Shown here piece after piece: positions 19,291-28,017 of a stretch of DNA of 64,000 nt. The notes beneath the pieces are model-generated. The model had not been told where the DNA came from. It saw nothing but the letters and a program-made list of their open reading frames with translations, and searched no databases. How positions within the stretch are numbered: the first letter of the stretch is position 1; every line of letters starts with the position of its first letter. The stretch is from NCBI GenBank assembly GCA_019639115.1, contig JAHBSM010000011.1, positions 62,001 through 126,000 on the forward strand. Direction: 5' to 3'. Made by a program: the position numbers and the translations under genes. This DNA comes from Acidobacteriota bacterium (GTDB taxonomy: Bacteria; Acidobacteriota; Blastocatellia; Pyrinomonadales; Pyrinomonadaceae).

Positions 19291-20226
19291 CTAAGTTTCC
19301 ATCCGGCCAGTGTTAACACGCTTGACTGGACGCTTTGTTACAAAATAAAGCCCGGCAAATATCAACACCGCCGCGGCGATGAAAGCCGCGTCGATGCTCT
19401 CGCCGAGATATATCGCCGCCAAAGCAAACCCTATCAGCGGCTGCAGATAGATGAAAACCGCAACCGTGGAAGGCGGCACTCGAGCAAGAGCCCAGGCATT
19501 CAGCAGGTATGGAACCGCCGTCGCGACCACAGCAATATGAAGCATATAGAGCCAGATCCGGCCGCTGATCACTTCGGTGCCGGTCGTCGAGATCGACCAA
19601 ACGCCGAGCGGAACGCAGATAACAGATGCGAATAGGAACACCCACATCATTGACCGGAACGCTCCGTTGCGCGTTATAGCCTCCTTGGAGGTCGCGACAT
19701 ATGTCCCGTAGCAGAATGAGTTCAAGATGATGAGCAGGTCGCCGATGGTCGTCTCCGAGGAGAACGAAGCCTTTCGTGGGTCTATGATCAAAATCACTCC
19801 CACAACAGCCAGCACCAGACCGAAGATCGTGGCCCGCCTGAAGCTTTCGATACCTGTAAGCCCGCCTAAAACGATCGCAAATATCGGGATCGTGACGGCG
19901 AGTAGCGACGTATTCGAAGCTTTCGTTAGCGAAAGTCCGCCGATGAAGAGAAGTTGATTAAATGTGACACCAAAGAGGCTGAGGATCGCAAAACGAAGGT
20001 AGTCCGAACGCTCTCGCAGCCAGAAACGGCGTCGGAATACCTGAACCAGGGCCAGGATGACCGCTGTTACGCCAACGCGGAATCCGACGAGCGCTACTGC
20101 GGGCACGACTGCGAGGACCACTTTAGCGATCACGGGGAGCGAACCGAACGTTATCTGCACTCCGACCAAAGCGGCCATCGCGCCGATCTGTGTTTTCTCC
20201 GTTCGGTCAACGGTCAGACTATTCAT
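19291..20226 (-). CDS. EamA/DMT family transporter
   Basis: About 311 residues from the ATG at 20226 with ten predicted membrane helices as two EamA repeats ('VGVQITFGSLPVIAKVVL' in the first; 'PPSTVAVFIYLQPLIGFALAAIYLGE' in the second, the usual EamA end motif). It ends in a short basic tail. DMT transporters export or import small metabolites; the substrate cannot be read from sequence. A TTG start at 20250 is possible but weaker. Confidence 0.88.
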   Translation of the reverse strand: MNSLTVDRTEKTQIGAMAALVGVQITFGSLPVIAKVVLAVVPAVALVGFRVGVTAVILALVQVFRRRFWLRERSDYLRFAILSLFGVTFNQLLFIGGLSLTKASNTSLLAVTIPIFAIVLGGLTGIESFRRATIFGLVLAVVGVILIIDPRKASFSSETTIGDLLIILNSFCYGTYVATSKEAITRNGAFRSMMWVFLFASVICVPLGVWSISTTGTEVISGRIWLYMLHIAVVATAVPYLLNAWALARVPPSTVAVFIYLQPLIGFALAAIYLGESIDAAFIAAAVLIFAGLYFVTKRPVKRVNTGRMET

Positions 20227-20267
20227 ATCGATATCGCCGATCAGCCCCAATGTATGTGAACAAAAAA

Positions 20268-20286
20268 GCGGGCGAAGACCGCCCGC
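20268..20286 (-). terminator. Intrinsic terminator after the NTF2-like lipoprotein gene
   Basis: Stem GCGGGCG / CGCCCGC with loop AAGAC, followed on the minus strand by six T residues. It lies about 30 bases past the stop at 20316 and before the EamA gene. Confidence 0.8.
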
Positions 20287-20315
20287 CGCTGATCTCTGTT
20301 GGTGATCCGGTTAGG

Positions 20316-20864
20316 CTATTTACCGGTCGTGGACTGATTCTTGACCGCATCGAGGTCGGCACTGCCTCCCGTGTATTTCCACTTACCGCCCTCGTTTGCG
20401 AATTCGAACGGCGTCCACCTCAAATAAGCTCCGCCTTTGATCTCGGCTACGGCCCTGTTGCCCTGGATCTTTTCGTTGCGGACCTCGACGGGCTTGTCAA
20501 TGATGTCGTATTTGGCCATAAAGGCGGCCAGGCTCGTCTCATTCTCGGAACGCATATCAGCTTCGCTCCGCTTAATGAAATCAGCCGTCATCACGGCACG
20601 GACGCCCGCGTCGTCCTTTTTGCGAAGCGCCTCGTAAAATGCCTGGACGACCGGACCGATCGTCGGAGCGTTATTCGTGGTCTCGGCTGTCGGTTTGACG
20701 ATGGTTCCTTCGGGCACATTAGCGGGTGTTGACGTGGTTTCGGCATTCACGGCAGCTTTATTCGCATTTGCGACGTTGGCGTTCGGGGACGAACTCCCTC
20801 CGCATGCGACGGCGAGTACAGAAAGCGTCAGAGCAAAAAGAAGGGTAAGAATTTCAGACCTCAT
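20316..20864 (-). CDS. Hypothetical NTF2-like lipoprotein
   Basis: 182 residues from the ATG at 20864, which directly begins the lipoprotein signal (lipobox 'AVAC', Cys about 21). A long Asn/Ala/Thr/Pro linker follows ('NANVANANKAAVNAE'). The globular part ('GPVVQAFYEALRKKDDAGVRAVMTADFI' ... 'WTPFEFANEGGKWKYTGG') has the helix-then-beta pattern of NTF2/DUF4878-type periplasmic domains. No function is known. It is divergent from the CYTH gene, with a short shared promoter region. Confidence 0.7.
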   Translation of the reverse strand: MRSEILTLLFALTLSVLAVACGGSSSPNANVANANKAAVNAETTSTPANVPEGTIVKPTAETTNNAPTIGPVVQAFYEALRKKDDAGVRAVMTADFIKRSEADMRSENETSLAAFMAKYDIIDKPVEVRNEKIQGNRAVAEIKGGAYLRWTPFEFANEGGKWKYTGGSADLDAVKNQSTTGK

Positions 20865-20915
20865 ATTGTTCGTTAAAGACCTCATTCAAAAATGAAGAGT
20901 ATAATATCACCGGCG

Positions 20916-21458
20916 ATGAGTAACAAGACACTTGAGACCACACTGAAACGTCACTTTCTGATCGAGGCTCTGCCGGAGCCGCTCTCCAGAGCAAGCAGCC
21001 ATCTTCAGATCTTTGATAAATACATCGACGGGACGCGATTCAGATTGCGTCAGGTCCGCGATCCATATACGTCAAAGTGGACACGGCTTCTGCAGCAGCG
21101 TCATCCGATCAAGCTCGATGAACATACCGCCGTAAAGGTGGCCGAGATGGTTCTCGACGATGCCGAGTACGCCGTGTTCGAAAGATCGACAGGCCAGGAG
21201 GTGAGGATAAACCGGTATTTTCACGATCTCGAACCCTATACGTACGAGTTTGACGTTTATCTTGGCCGGTTGTGGGGGCTCAATACAGCGGCGGTCAGAT
21301 TTGTTGATGTCGATTCAATGGTGCAGTTCGAGCCGCCTCCTTTTGCGGTAGCTGAGGTGACGAACCAACCTGAGTTCGCCGCTGAAAGGCTTGCGAATGC
21401 ATCGCTTGACGACCTGAGAGAAGCGATAGGCCAGATGCACTTTGACCATGCGGGCTAG
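20916..21458 (+). CDS. CYTH domain-like protein
   Basis: 180 residues from the ATG at 20916 (20892 is an alternative; neither has a clear Shine-Dalgarno). The chain starts 'KRHFLIEALPEPLSRASSHLQIFDKYI' and continues 'TRFRLRQVRDPYTSKWTRLLQQRH', then 'VFERSTGQEVRINRYFHDLEPYTYEFDVYLG'. Alternating charged strands with paired Arg/Lys and Glu residues and the order of strands match CYTH triphosphate-tunnel enzymes. The usual N-terminal ExExK is not intact ('KRHFLIE'), so substrate and activity are uncertain. It converges with the transglycosylase gene. Confidence 0.55.
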   Translation: MSNKTLETTLKRHFLIEALPEPLSRASSHLQIFDKYIDGTRFRLRQVRDPYTSKWTRLLQQRHPIKLDEHTAVKVAEMVLDDAEYAVFERSTGQEVRINRYFHDLEPYTYEFDVYLGRLWGLNTAAVRFVDVDSMVQFEPPPFAVAEVTNQPEFAAERLANASLDDLREAIGQMHFDHAG

Positions 21459-22717
21459 CGTGTGCGGGGCGACATCGACACGTTACGCTCGAGCGATGCA
21501 TAGATCTGAAGATAGATCTGTGTTTCGCGAGGTATGAGTACCGTCCAGGCCGAACCGCCGCGGCTTATGTAACCCGGAAGTTTCGCAGGATTCGAATTGT
21601 AACCGGCGGACATTAGCTGCTCGGGTGTCGCAATGCCTTCGGCCAACGCATTCTGGACAACGGCATTTGCACGCAGATCGTTCCAGGTCATCTGCATGTA
21701 GAGAAGCATGGCCTGCGAAGCATTGATGTGATCACGCATGCCTTCGACAAAATCCGGCATCAAGTCCGCAGACGGAAATCTCGATCGCACCATCCTGTAC
21801 GTGGACGGGATCATCTGCACCATTCCGCCCGCTCCGGCACTGCTGACCGCGTATCGGTAGGTTTGTCCCTCGTTCAGAGCAAATAAAGTGTAAATGTCGT
21901 CGTAGATTTCCGAATGCGTTTCGGTCCTGAATCGCAGGTGATCGACGTGCTCTACGGCGGCGAGCCTTTCGGCAATGTCAGCAACTTTCGGATCGATCGA
22001 GAAGCCTTTCTGCCGCAGCCTCTCGCGTGCAAGGTCTATCGTATTTCGGACGTAGTATTGACCGGCGCTAACTACTTCGGGAGTGATCAGTCCCGGATGT
22101 GTCGAAACATAGTATGCCGTCTCGGTAAATCTCCCATTGCGAATATACGGATACTGGACGAGAAGCGGGAGCTGAGCATTGCCGGCGTCGTCGATGATGT
22201 TCACAGGCGTATTGACGCCGTTGGCCCGTATTGTCCTGACGGTAAACTGCCGTCCGCTTTCGCTGATCACAAAAGTGCCCACGTAAGGGGTCAGAAACGC
22301 TGACCTGGTCACCGAGACCGTGTCGATCTGTCTGGTCCTGAGGTCTAGGAACGCTATCTTAACGACGATGTTGTTTATGTCGGATTCGACCAACGCTGTC
22401 GGCTGCGGACGCGACAGAAATTGTCGGCGAGCTTCGGCGATCCGGGCCTTGATCTGATTGAATGCCAGAGCGACGTTCGGTTTGACCGGTCGGATCGCGG
22501 GCTGAGGCGTTGCGGGTAAAGCGATGGCCGGATTCTCGGTCTGCCTTTCGAGGGTGACAGGCTCCTGTGTCTGGATACGAGGAGGTGTCGGAGCAGGGCC
22601 GGGCAGGGCAGAAGTCACAACTACGACGGGTCGCCGAGATGCCCCATCAGTCGTCTGAGCCAAAGCCTGAGATCCCGAAACAGCAAGCAGCACCAAACAG
22701 ATCGCGGTAATTCTCAT
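21455..22717 (-). CDS. Secreted SLT-like lytic transglycosylase
   Basis: 420 residues with a Sec signal (1-20). A Pro/Thr/Gln-rich segment follows (about 30-80), then a 170-residue region of unknown fold. The C-terminal domain carries an SLT (Slt70/goose lysozyme-like) signature: 'NEGQTYRYAVSSAGAGGMVQMIPSTY', where Glu283 sits exactly 12 residues before the GAGGMVQ block, as the catalytic Glu does in Slt70. Later 'SAGYNSNP' resembles the family's AYN motif with Gly inserted. It should cleave peptidoglycan glycan strands in the periplasm; this is by motif only. Confidence 0.7.
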   Translation of the reverse strand: MRITAICLVLLAVSGSQALAQTTDGASRRPVVVVTSALPGPAPTPPRIQTQEPVTLERQTENPAIALPATPQPAIRPVKPNVALAFNQIKARIAEARRQFLSRPQPTALVESDINNIVVKIAFLDLRTRQIDTVSVTRSAFLTPYVGTFVISESGRQFTVRTIRANGVNTPVNIIDDAGNAQLPLLVQYPYIRNGRFTETAYYVSTHPGLITPEVVSAGQYYVRNTIDLARERLRQKGFSIDPKVADIAERLAAVEHVDHLRFRTETHSEIYDDIYTLFALNEGQTYRYAVSSAGAGGMVQMIPSTYRMVRSRFPSADLMPDFVEGMRDHINASQAMLLYMQMTWNDLRANAVVQNALAEGIATPEQLMSAGYNSNPAKLPGYISRGGSAWTVLIPRETQIYLQIYASLERNVSMSPRTR

Positions 22718-22891
22718 AATTCGTTGTTGGGGGAAAGGCCGTTTTTCGGAAAGAATTTCCGAGCCCGGGACTGTCTAACGTCGATAGGATGACGGAATTG
22801 AGCGCCGGTTGTCAAGAAAATTAAGAATTGCTGATAGCATCAACAAGCGGAGGTTATGCTTCGGCTCCCTTTCAAATCACGTTAATTTGCT

Positions 22892-22915
22892 GTATAAAGG
22901 CAATTTACGGCGGAG
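22892..22915 (+). promoter_or_regulatory. Possible glmM promoter -10 and Shine-Dalgarno
   Basis: TATAAA at 22892-22897 and GGAGG at 22911-22915 lie upstream of the glmM ATG at 22931. No good -35 was found at 17 bases and the Shine-Dalgarno spacing (15) is long, so confidence is low. Confidence 0.25.
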
Positions 22916-22930
22916 GATCCGAGCTGGAAC

Positions 22931-24265
22931 ATGAGATTATTCGGCACAGACGGCATTAGGGCAAAGGCGGGCGAATTCCCGCTCGACGAGACAACGGTCT
23001 ATTGTTTCGGCCGAAGTTTGGCAGACCGATTCGCCGCTGTCTTAGGCCGCGAGCCAAGTTTCATAACAGGCAGGGACACAAGGGAATCCGGGTACTGGAT
23101 CGAACAAGCGCTCCATCGGGGACTGAGAGCGGCAGGCAGCGAAAGCTCGAGCGCCGGGGTCATAACGACTCCCGGTGTGGCATTTGTGACGCGAGCGGGG
23201 AAATTCGATGCTGGGATCGTCGTGAGCGCGTCCCATAATCCATACGCCGACAATGGCCTGAAGGTCTTTCTCCCGAGTGGCCGCAAAATGGGCGAGGATC
23301 TCGAGCGATCTATTGAAGCGGATATCGCAAAGGGCTGCCCCGAGCCCGATGTGACATCGGTAGACCTCGGGGATGCGTCCGATCATCATCAAGTTTATCT
23401 CGAGCATCTATGCAGCGTTGCTCGCAATGTCGACGCAAACGGGATGAGACTGGTGCTCGATTGTGCCTACGGAGCGGCATCTTCGTTCGCCCCGACCGTA
23501 TTCGCATCGACAAAAGCCGAAGTTTCAGCCATTAATTTGGAGCCGAACGGAAGGAACATAAACGAGAACTGCGGGTCGCTCCATCTCGAGGGACTTCGTG
23601 AACAAGTTCTCAAAAGCCATGCCGACCTCGGGATCGCATTTGACGGAGACGCCGACCGAGCACTTTTCGTCGATGAGGCCGGAGAGGTAGTGGACGGCGA
23701 TGCAGCCATGTTCCTCCTCGCGCGCCACATGTTGTCGAACTCCGCTTTGAAAAACAAAAAGGTCGTCGCAACCGTCATGAGCAATATTGGGCTCGAAAAG
23801 GCATTCGCTCGTGACGGCATTGAGATGATCAGGGCAGATGTCGGCGACAAATACGTTCTCGAAAGTCTCCTGGCTACCGAAAGCGAACTAGGCGGCGAGC
23901 AGTCCGGCCACATCATTTTCCCAAAGCGAAGTCTCGTGGGCGACGGGATGATGACCGGCCTCCTTTTGATAAAGGCTTTGGCCGAAAGCAAGCTCACACT
24001 TTCGCAGGCGGTCTCTGACTTTGAGCGTTTTCCACAGGTGCTGGTTAACGTGCCGGTCGCGTCTAAACCGGAAATGCTTTCGATCCCGGCGATCGCCGAT
24101 GCAGCCGCCCAGATAGATCGTGCGCTTGACGGCAACGGTCGGCTGCTGCTGCGATATTCCGGTACCGAGAATCTTGCCCGTGTGATGATCGAGGGGCCAG
24201 AGCTCCGTTATATAAAGGAGCTCGCTGATGGACTTGCCGGAGTGATCCAGGATGAGATCGGTTAA
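22931..24265 (+). CDS. glmM: Phosphoglucosamine mutase
   Basis: 444 residues of the alpha-D-phosphohexomutase family, GlmM type: start 'MRLFGTDGIRA', active-site 'VVSASHNPYADNG' with the phosphoserine at Ser101, Mg-binding 'DGDADR' (about 239-244), sugar-binding 'GGEQSGHII', and phosphate-binding 'RYSGTENLARVM'. It converts glucosamine-6-phosphate to glucosamine-1-phosphate for UDP-GlcNAc, feeding peptidoglycan and lipid A. It overlaps aroB by 14 bases, so the two are surely cotranscribed and probably translationally coupled. Confidence 0.96.
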   Translation: MRLFGTDGIRAKAGEFPLDETTVYCFGRSLADRFAAVLGREPSFITGRDTRESGYWIEQALHRGLRAAGSESSSAGVITTPGVAFVTRAGKFDAGIVVSASHNPYADNGLKVFLPSGRKMGEDLERSIEADIAKGCPEPDVTSVDLGDASDHHQVYLEHLCSVARNVDANGMRLVLDCAYGAASSFAPTVFASTKAEVSAINLEPNGRNINENCGSLHLEGLREQVLKSHADLGIAFDGDADRALFVDEAGEVVDGDAAMFLLARHMLSNSALKNKKVVATVMSNIGLEKAFARDGIEMIRADVGDKYVLESLLATESELGGEQSGHIIFPKRSLVGDGMMTGLLLIKALAESKLTLSQAVSDFERFPQVLVNVPVASKPEMLSIPAIADAAAQIDRALDGNGRLLLRYSGTENLARVMIEGPELRYIKELADGLAGVIQDEIG

Positions 24266-25409
24266 AAAACCCGTGATCCTGACCATTACGACCGATTCGG
24301 CGCCGCAATATGACGTGGTGATCGGCCGCGACGTGAGATCCGAGGCCGGGAGCCGCATTAGAAAGGCTCTCGGGCGGACGACGAAGCGGCTTCTCATCGT
24401 TACAGACGGCCGGGTGGGCCGACTCTATCTCCACGAACTCAAGGAATTGCTGGCGGCCTCGGGATTCGAGGTCTGCACGCACCAATTTAGGGGCGGCGAA
24501 AGTTCGAAAACGTTCCGAACTGCTGAGTCCATACTGCGGGCGCTCGCGGCAAATAACCTATCACGCGACGACGCGGTCGTAGCTCTCGGCGGAGGTGTCG
24601 TCGGCGACCTGGCCGGTTTTGCGGCTTCGATCTTTCTCCGCGGCATTCGGTATTTCCAGATTCCCACGACACTTTTGGCGATGGTCGATTCGTCTGTCGG
24701 CGGCAAGACAGGCGTAGATCTCGTATCTGGAAAGAACCTCGTCGGCTCTTTTTGGCAACCTGCCGGAGTTTTAGTTGACGTCTCGTACTTAGACACCTTA
24801 TCAGGCCGGGACGTTACATCGGGCTTGGCCGAGATGGTCAAGCATTCTGCACTTTGCGGAAAAGGCATGCTCGAGCGAACTTCCCAAATGATCGAGGCCG
24901 TTCGTTTGGCCGAGAGACCATCCGTCGCCGAGGGCTTGATCGGATCGATCGCCGCCAATATTGAATTCAAAGCGTCGATCGTAGGTCGCGACGAAAGAGA
25001 ATCGACCCGCAAACGCGGCAGCAAGTCGAGGAAGATACTCAATTTCGGGCACACTCTCGCCCATGCCCTAGAGACAGCTACCGATTACAAGTATTTCCGC
25101 CACGGCGAAGCAGTTATGATAGGTATGAGATTCGCGCTCGAGATCTCAAAAAAGGTTGCAAAATGTCCGAGCAAGGATGTAAACTTGTTGTACGATGTTT
25201 TGCATCGGGCGGGGCCAACTCCGTCGGTCGCAGACATCGATCCATCCGCCGTCCTGTCGGCTCTTAGGTTTGACAAGAAATCACAAGACGGCGAGCTTTC
25301 GATGGTGCTTCTCCGAGGTATCGGCAAACCGTATATATTCAACATCGGTCCCGTGGCCACAACGTCGGTCGAAAGGCCTCTCATTGAATTCCTTGAGAAA
25401 GAATCCTGA
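24252..25409 (+). CDS. aroB: 3-dehydroquinate synthase
   Basis: 385 residues. AroB signatures: 'ALGGGVVGDLAGFAAS', 'IPTTLLAMVDSSVGGKTGVD', 'KNLVGSFWQP', 'GLAEMVKH', 'LNFGHTLAHALE' and 'YFRHGEAVMIGM', which supply NAD, Zn and substrate ligands. It makes 3-dehydroquinate from DAHP in the shikimate pathway. The start overlaps the end of glmM. An ATG-like internal choice further in would cut the N-terminal strand, so the overlap start is kept. The downstream small gene follows after 38 bases. Confidence 0.95.
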   Translation: MRSVKKPVILTITTDSAPQYDVVIGRDVRSEAGSRIRKALGRTTKRLLIVTDGRVGRLYLHELKELLAASGFEVCTHQFRGGESSKTFRTAESILRALAANNLSRDDAVVALGGGVVGDLAGFAASIFLRGIRYFQIPTTLLAMVDSSVGGKTGVDLVSGKNLVGSFWQPAGVLVDVSYLDTLSGRDVTSGLAEMVKHSALCGKGMLERTSQMIEAVRLAERPSVAEGLIGSIAANIEFKASIVGRDERESTRKRGSKSRKILNFGHTLAHALETATDYKYFRHGEAVMIGMRFALEISKKVAKCPSKDVNLLYDVLHRAGPTPSVADIDPSAVLSALRFDKKSQDGELSMVLLRGIGKPYIFNIGPVATTSVERPLIEFLEKES

Positions 25410-25447
25410 TCGGCTGACGCATCTCGGATCCGCGAGGTGTAGATCTA

Positions 25448-25864
25448 ATGAACAATCTAATCAATCAACGTCCCTCCGAGGCAGGAAGTGCGGGGGGCAA
25501 ATTCCTTGCATTTCTGCTTGGACTCGCTCTGATCCTACATGGCGGGTTTCAATACATCAGGGCAGCGTATCAGGCCGAGAGCCTTAGGACCGATATGGAA
25601 GCGGCCGTGCTGCAGGGCCTGGCAACGCCCGGGAAGATCGACCCGGTCGATGTGGTCAAGACAAAAGTTCAGAAGGCGGTGCTCCAGTATGAGATCCCGC
25701 CGGGGAGTGTTGTCGATGTTAAGATGCAGAACGGCCTGGTGATCGCTCGCGTCGCATACATCAAACAGGTCCCGATACTTCCGTTTGGGATCTATAATTA
25801 CAACTATAAATTCGATGAGACAATAACGCCTGGAGGGAAAATACTCGGCGACAACAAGAAATAG
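25448..25864 (+). CDS. Hypothetical single-pass membrane protein
   Basis: 138 residues. A short polar N-terminus precedes one membrane helix (about 18-36, 'KFLAFLLGLALILHGGFQYI'), so most of the chain is outside the membrane. The rest has an amphipathic segment and a beta-rich region ('IPPGSVVDVKMQNGLVIARVAYIKQVPILPFGIYNYNYKFD' area). I do not recognise a family. It lies downstream of glmM-aroB on the same strand, likely in the same transcript. Confidence 0.65.
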   Translation: MNNLINQRPSEAGSAGGKFLAFLLGLALILHGGFQYIRAAYQAESLRTDMEAAVLQGLATPGKIDPVDVVKTKVQKAVLQYEIPPGSVVDVKMQNGLVIARVAYIKQVPILPFGIYNYNYKFDETITPGGKILGDNKK

Positions 25865-25867
25865 GAT

Positions 25868-27754
25868 CTAGGAGGCTGCGGCGAGAGTTGCCCGAACAGA
25901 CGGCGGCTGGATCTGAACCAGAGCCGTCGGGGCATCAGCAAGCCAGGTAGATGGACAGACCCCGCAGGTCGTACATTTCTCGACGGCGGGACACGGCAGG
26001 CTCGAGCGTGAAGCTCGGGCCTTTTCGTTCTCAGTGCGGAGAAACTCGGGTGAAAGGCCGGAATCTACGATCGACCAAGGCAGGAACTCGTCATAGCTTC
26101 TCTCTCTTGATATATGGAACGCAGGATCGATACCGGTTTCGCGGATCGCACGGCCGAGGTCGCCTTCGTATCGTGCCGCGAGGTCGATCACACGAGCCAC
26201 TGAACGGTCTCCGGAGGAGAAAAGAGCCTGTTCGTGAGCGATCTTTGCAGACATGAATCGGACCTCGACATTTGGTATCCGGCTCAATCCCTTGCAAACG
26301 TATTTTATCCGTCGCTTGAGTTCTCGTTCGTCACATATCGGTTCCCATTGAAGCGGCGTATTGGGTTTCGGCACGAATCCGTTCAGTGACGGGATGATCT
26401 TGCCCGCCCGTCCAAAGCGTTTGCCGGATTCCAGCATCCGATCCTTGATACGTTCTACCAGGACGAACATCTCGTCCAAGTCTTCGTCCGTCTCTGTCGG
26501 GAGCCCGACCATCATATATAGCTTGATCGTCAGCATTCCGCGGTCGAAAACGGCGCCGCATATATCGACGATCTCGTCGTTGGTCAGATTCTTGTTAATG
26601 ACCCGCCGGAGTCGGTCCGATCCGGTCTCTGGAGCGACCGCGATCTGTTGATCTTTGGATTCGACCAGGGCATCGAGTAATTCGTCCGAGATCTGATCCA
26701 GCCTCAGACTGGAGACCGAGATGCGGTAATCCATAGCGCGCAGCTCTCGCAAGATGGTCGAGATCTCGGGATGGTCGCAAACGGCGGTTGAGACAAGGCC
26801 GATCTTGTCGGTCCGGCTTCTCCATTCCGCAGCTTTCGCCAAAATGTCCTTTGCCGGCACGACACGCGGCGGGTAATAGTTGTAACCGGCCCAACAGAAT
26901 CGGCATCCCTGTGAGCAGCCACGCGAGATCTCTACTAGAAGCCGGTCTCCCATTTCTGCGTTTGGCGCCCAAATGGACGTTGAAGGGCAGAAGATCTCCT
27001 GGCCAACGAGAAACTTGGCCAGTTCTGTTTCGCCACGTTTGAGTGCACGCCTCAGGGTTCCTTCTTTTGGATTAACGGATGCCAATGCCCGACCGACGCG
27101 GCGCGGGACGCCGCTGCGATTAGGGATGTAATCCGCAACAGTGCCGTCGTCATTTTGAATGACATCGTAGAATGCCGGGACGTAAAAGCCGCGGCCGAGC
27201 CTCGCCAACGCCAGGAGGATTTCTTCACGGCTCTCGTTCTCTTGGATCGCATCGATCAGCTGCCATGCCAGTATCTCGCCCTCGCCTACAGCGATCACAT
27301 CCGTAAGCTCAGCGATCGGTTCGGGATTAAGGAATGATGCGGCGCCCCCCATTATTACGAGCGGATCGAAATGTGTGCGATCCTTTGACCACGACGGGAT
27401 ACCAGACATCTGGAGCATCCGCGCCATATTCAGATAATCGGTCTCAAACGAGATAGAGAATGCTACGACGTCAAAGTCTCTGACCCGGCTCTGTGATTCG
27501 AGGGAAAGCAGCGGCGTTCGAGTTCTGCCATATTCTGTCGCTTCCGAGGCGTCGGGGAGAAATACTCGTTCGCAGCTCACGCCCGGTATCGAATTAAAAA
27601 GCTCATACATCGTGTGCAATCCGAGATTCGCCATACCGATGGCGTAAGTGTTCGGATAGCAGAGCGCGATCCTCAGGCCGCCGTGCGACGGTGAGATAAA
27701 GCCGTCTTCCGAGGCCAATTTGGATCTGTAGCTGTCGATGATGCGCCGGCTCAT
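25868..27754 (-). CDS. B12-binding domain radical SAM protein (TIGR03960 type)
   Basis: 628 residues. An N-terminal cobalamin-binding-like Rossmann domain ('ALCYPNTYAIGMANLGLHTMYELFN') is followed by a radical SAM core with 'CSQGCRFC' (Cys280, 284, 287) and 'TVAPETGSDRLRRVINK'-like 'AVAPETGSDRLRRVINKN'. A cysteine group near the C-terminus ('CPAVEKCTTCGVC') could bind an extra cluster. The family often sits beside a DUF2344 partner and ribosomal or RNase genes; neither is present here. The reaction is unknown. It converges with the small membrane protein gene three bases away. Confidence 0.88.
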   Translation of the reverse strand: MSRRIIDSYRSKLASEDGFISPSHGGLRIALCYPNTYAIGMANLGLHTMYELFNSIPGVSCERVFLPDASEATEYGRTRTPLLSLESQSRVRDFDVVAFSISFETDYLNMARMLQMSGIPSWSKDRTHFDPLVIMGGAASFLNPEPIAELTDVIAVGEGEILAWQLIDAIQENESREEILLALARLGRGFYVPAFYDVIQNDDGTVADYIPNRSGVPRRVGRALASVNPKEGTLRRALKRGETELAKFLVGQEIFCPSTSIWAPNAEMGDRLLVEISRGCSQGCRFCWAGYNYYPPRVVPAKDILAKAAEWRSRTDKIGLVSTAVCDHPEISTILRELRAMDYRISVSSLRLDQISDELLDALVESKDQQIAVAPETGSDRLRRVINKNLTNDEIVDICGAVFDRGMLTIKLYMMVGLPTETDEDLDEMFVLVERIKDRMLESGKRFGRAGKIIPSLNGFVPKPNTPLQWEPICDERELKRRIKYVCKGLSRIPNVEVRFMSAKIAHEQALFSSGDRSVARVIDLAARYEGDLGRAIRETGIDPAFHISRERSYDEFLPWSIVDSGLSPEFLRTENEKARASRSSLPCPAVEKCTTCGVCPSTWLADAPTALVQIQPPSVRATLAAAS

Positions 27755-28017
27755 ACGTAGCTCAATGATAGCAACCAGGATGACCTATTAGCCAGCCCTG
27801 ATTTCTAGCGGCGGTTCTTTACGTTTCTTTACATTTTTCGGCCTTTCTCGATTACAATGCGTCTAAGGTATTCGAATAGTTCGAACGCGAGAGCGAAAAG
27901 AGGTCTTGTAATAATTGTCGGATTGGTGTATCTTGACATTGCATAACATGTTTTAACACCCGTTCTCACTTCGACAAATTCAGACACACAGATTTCCGAT
28001 CCTCAGGAGGGAACGAA

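Noticed and set aside
27933..27938. TTGACA as -35 box for the DUF1800 operon
   Set aside because: No acceptable -10 box at 16-18 bases downstream.
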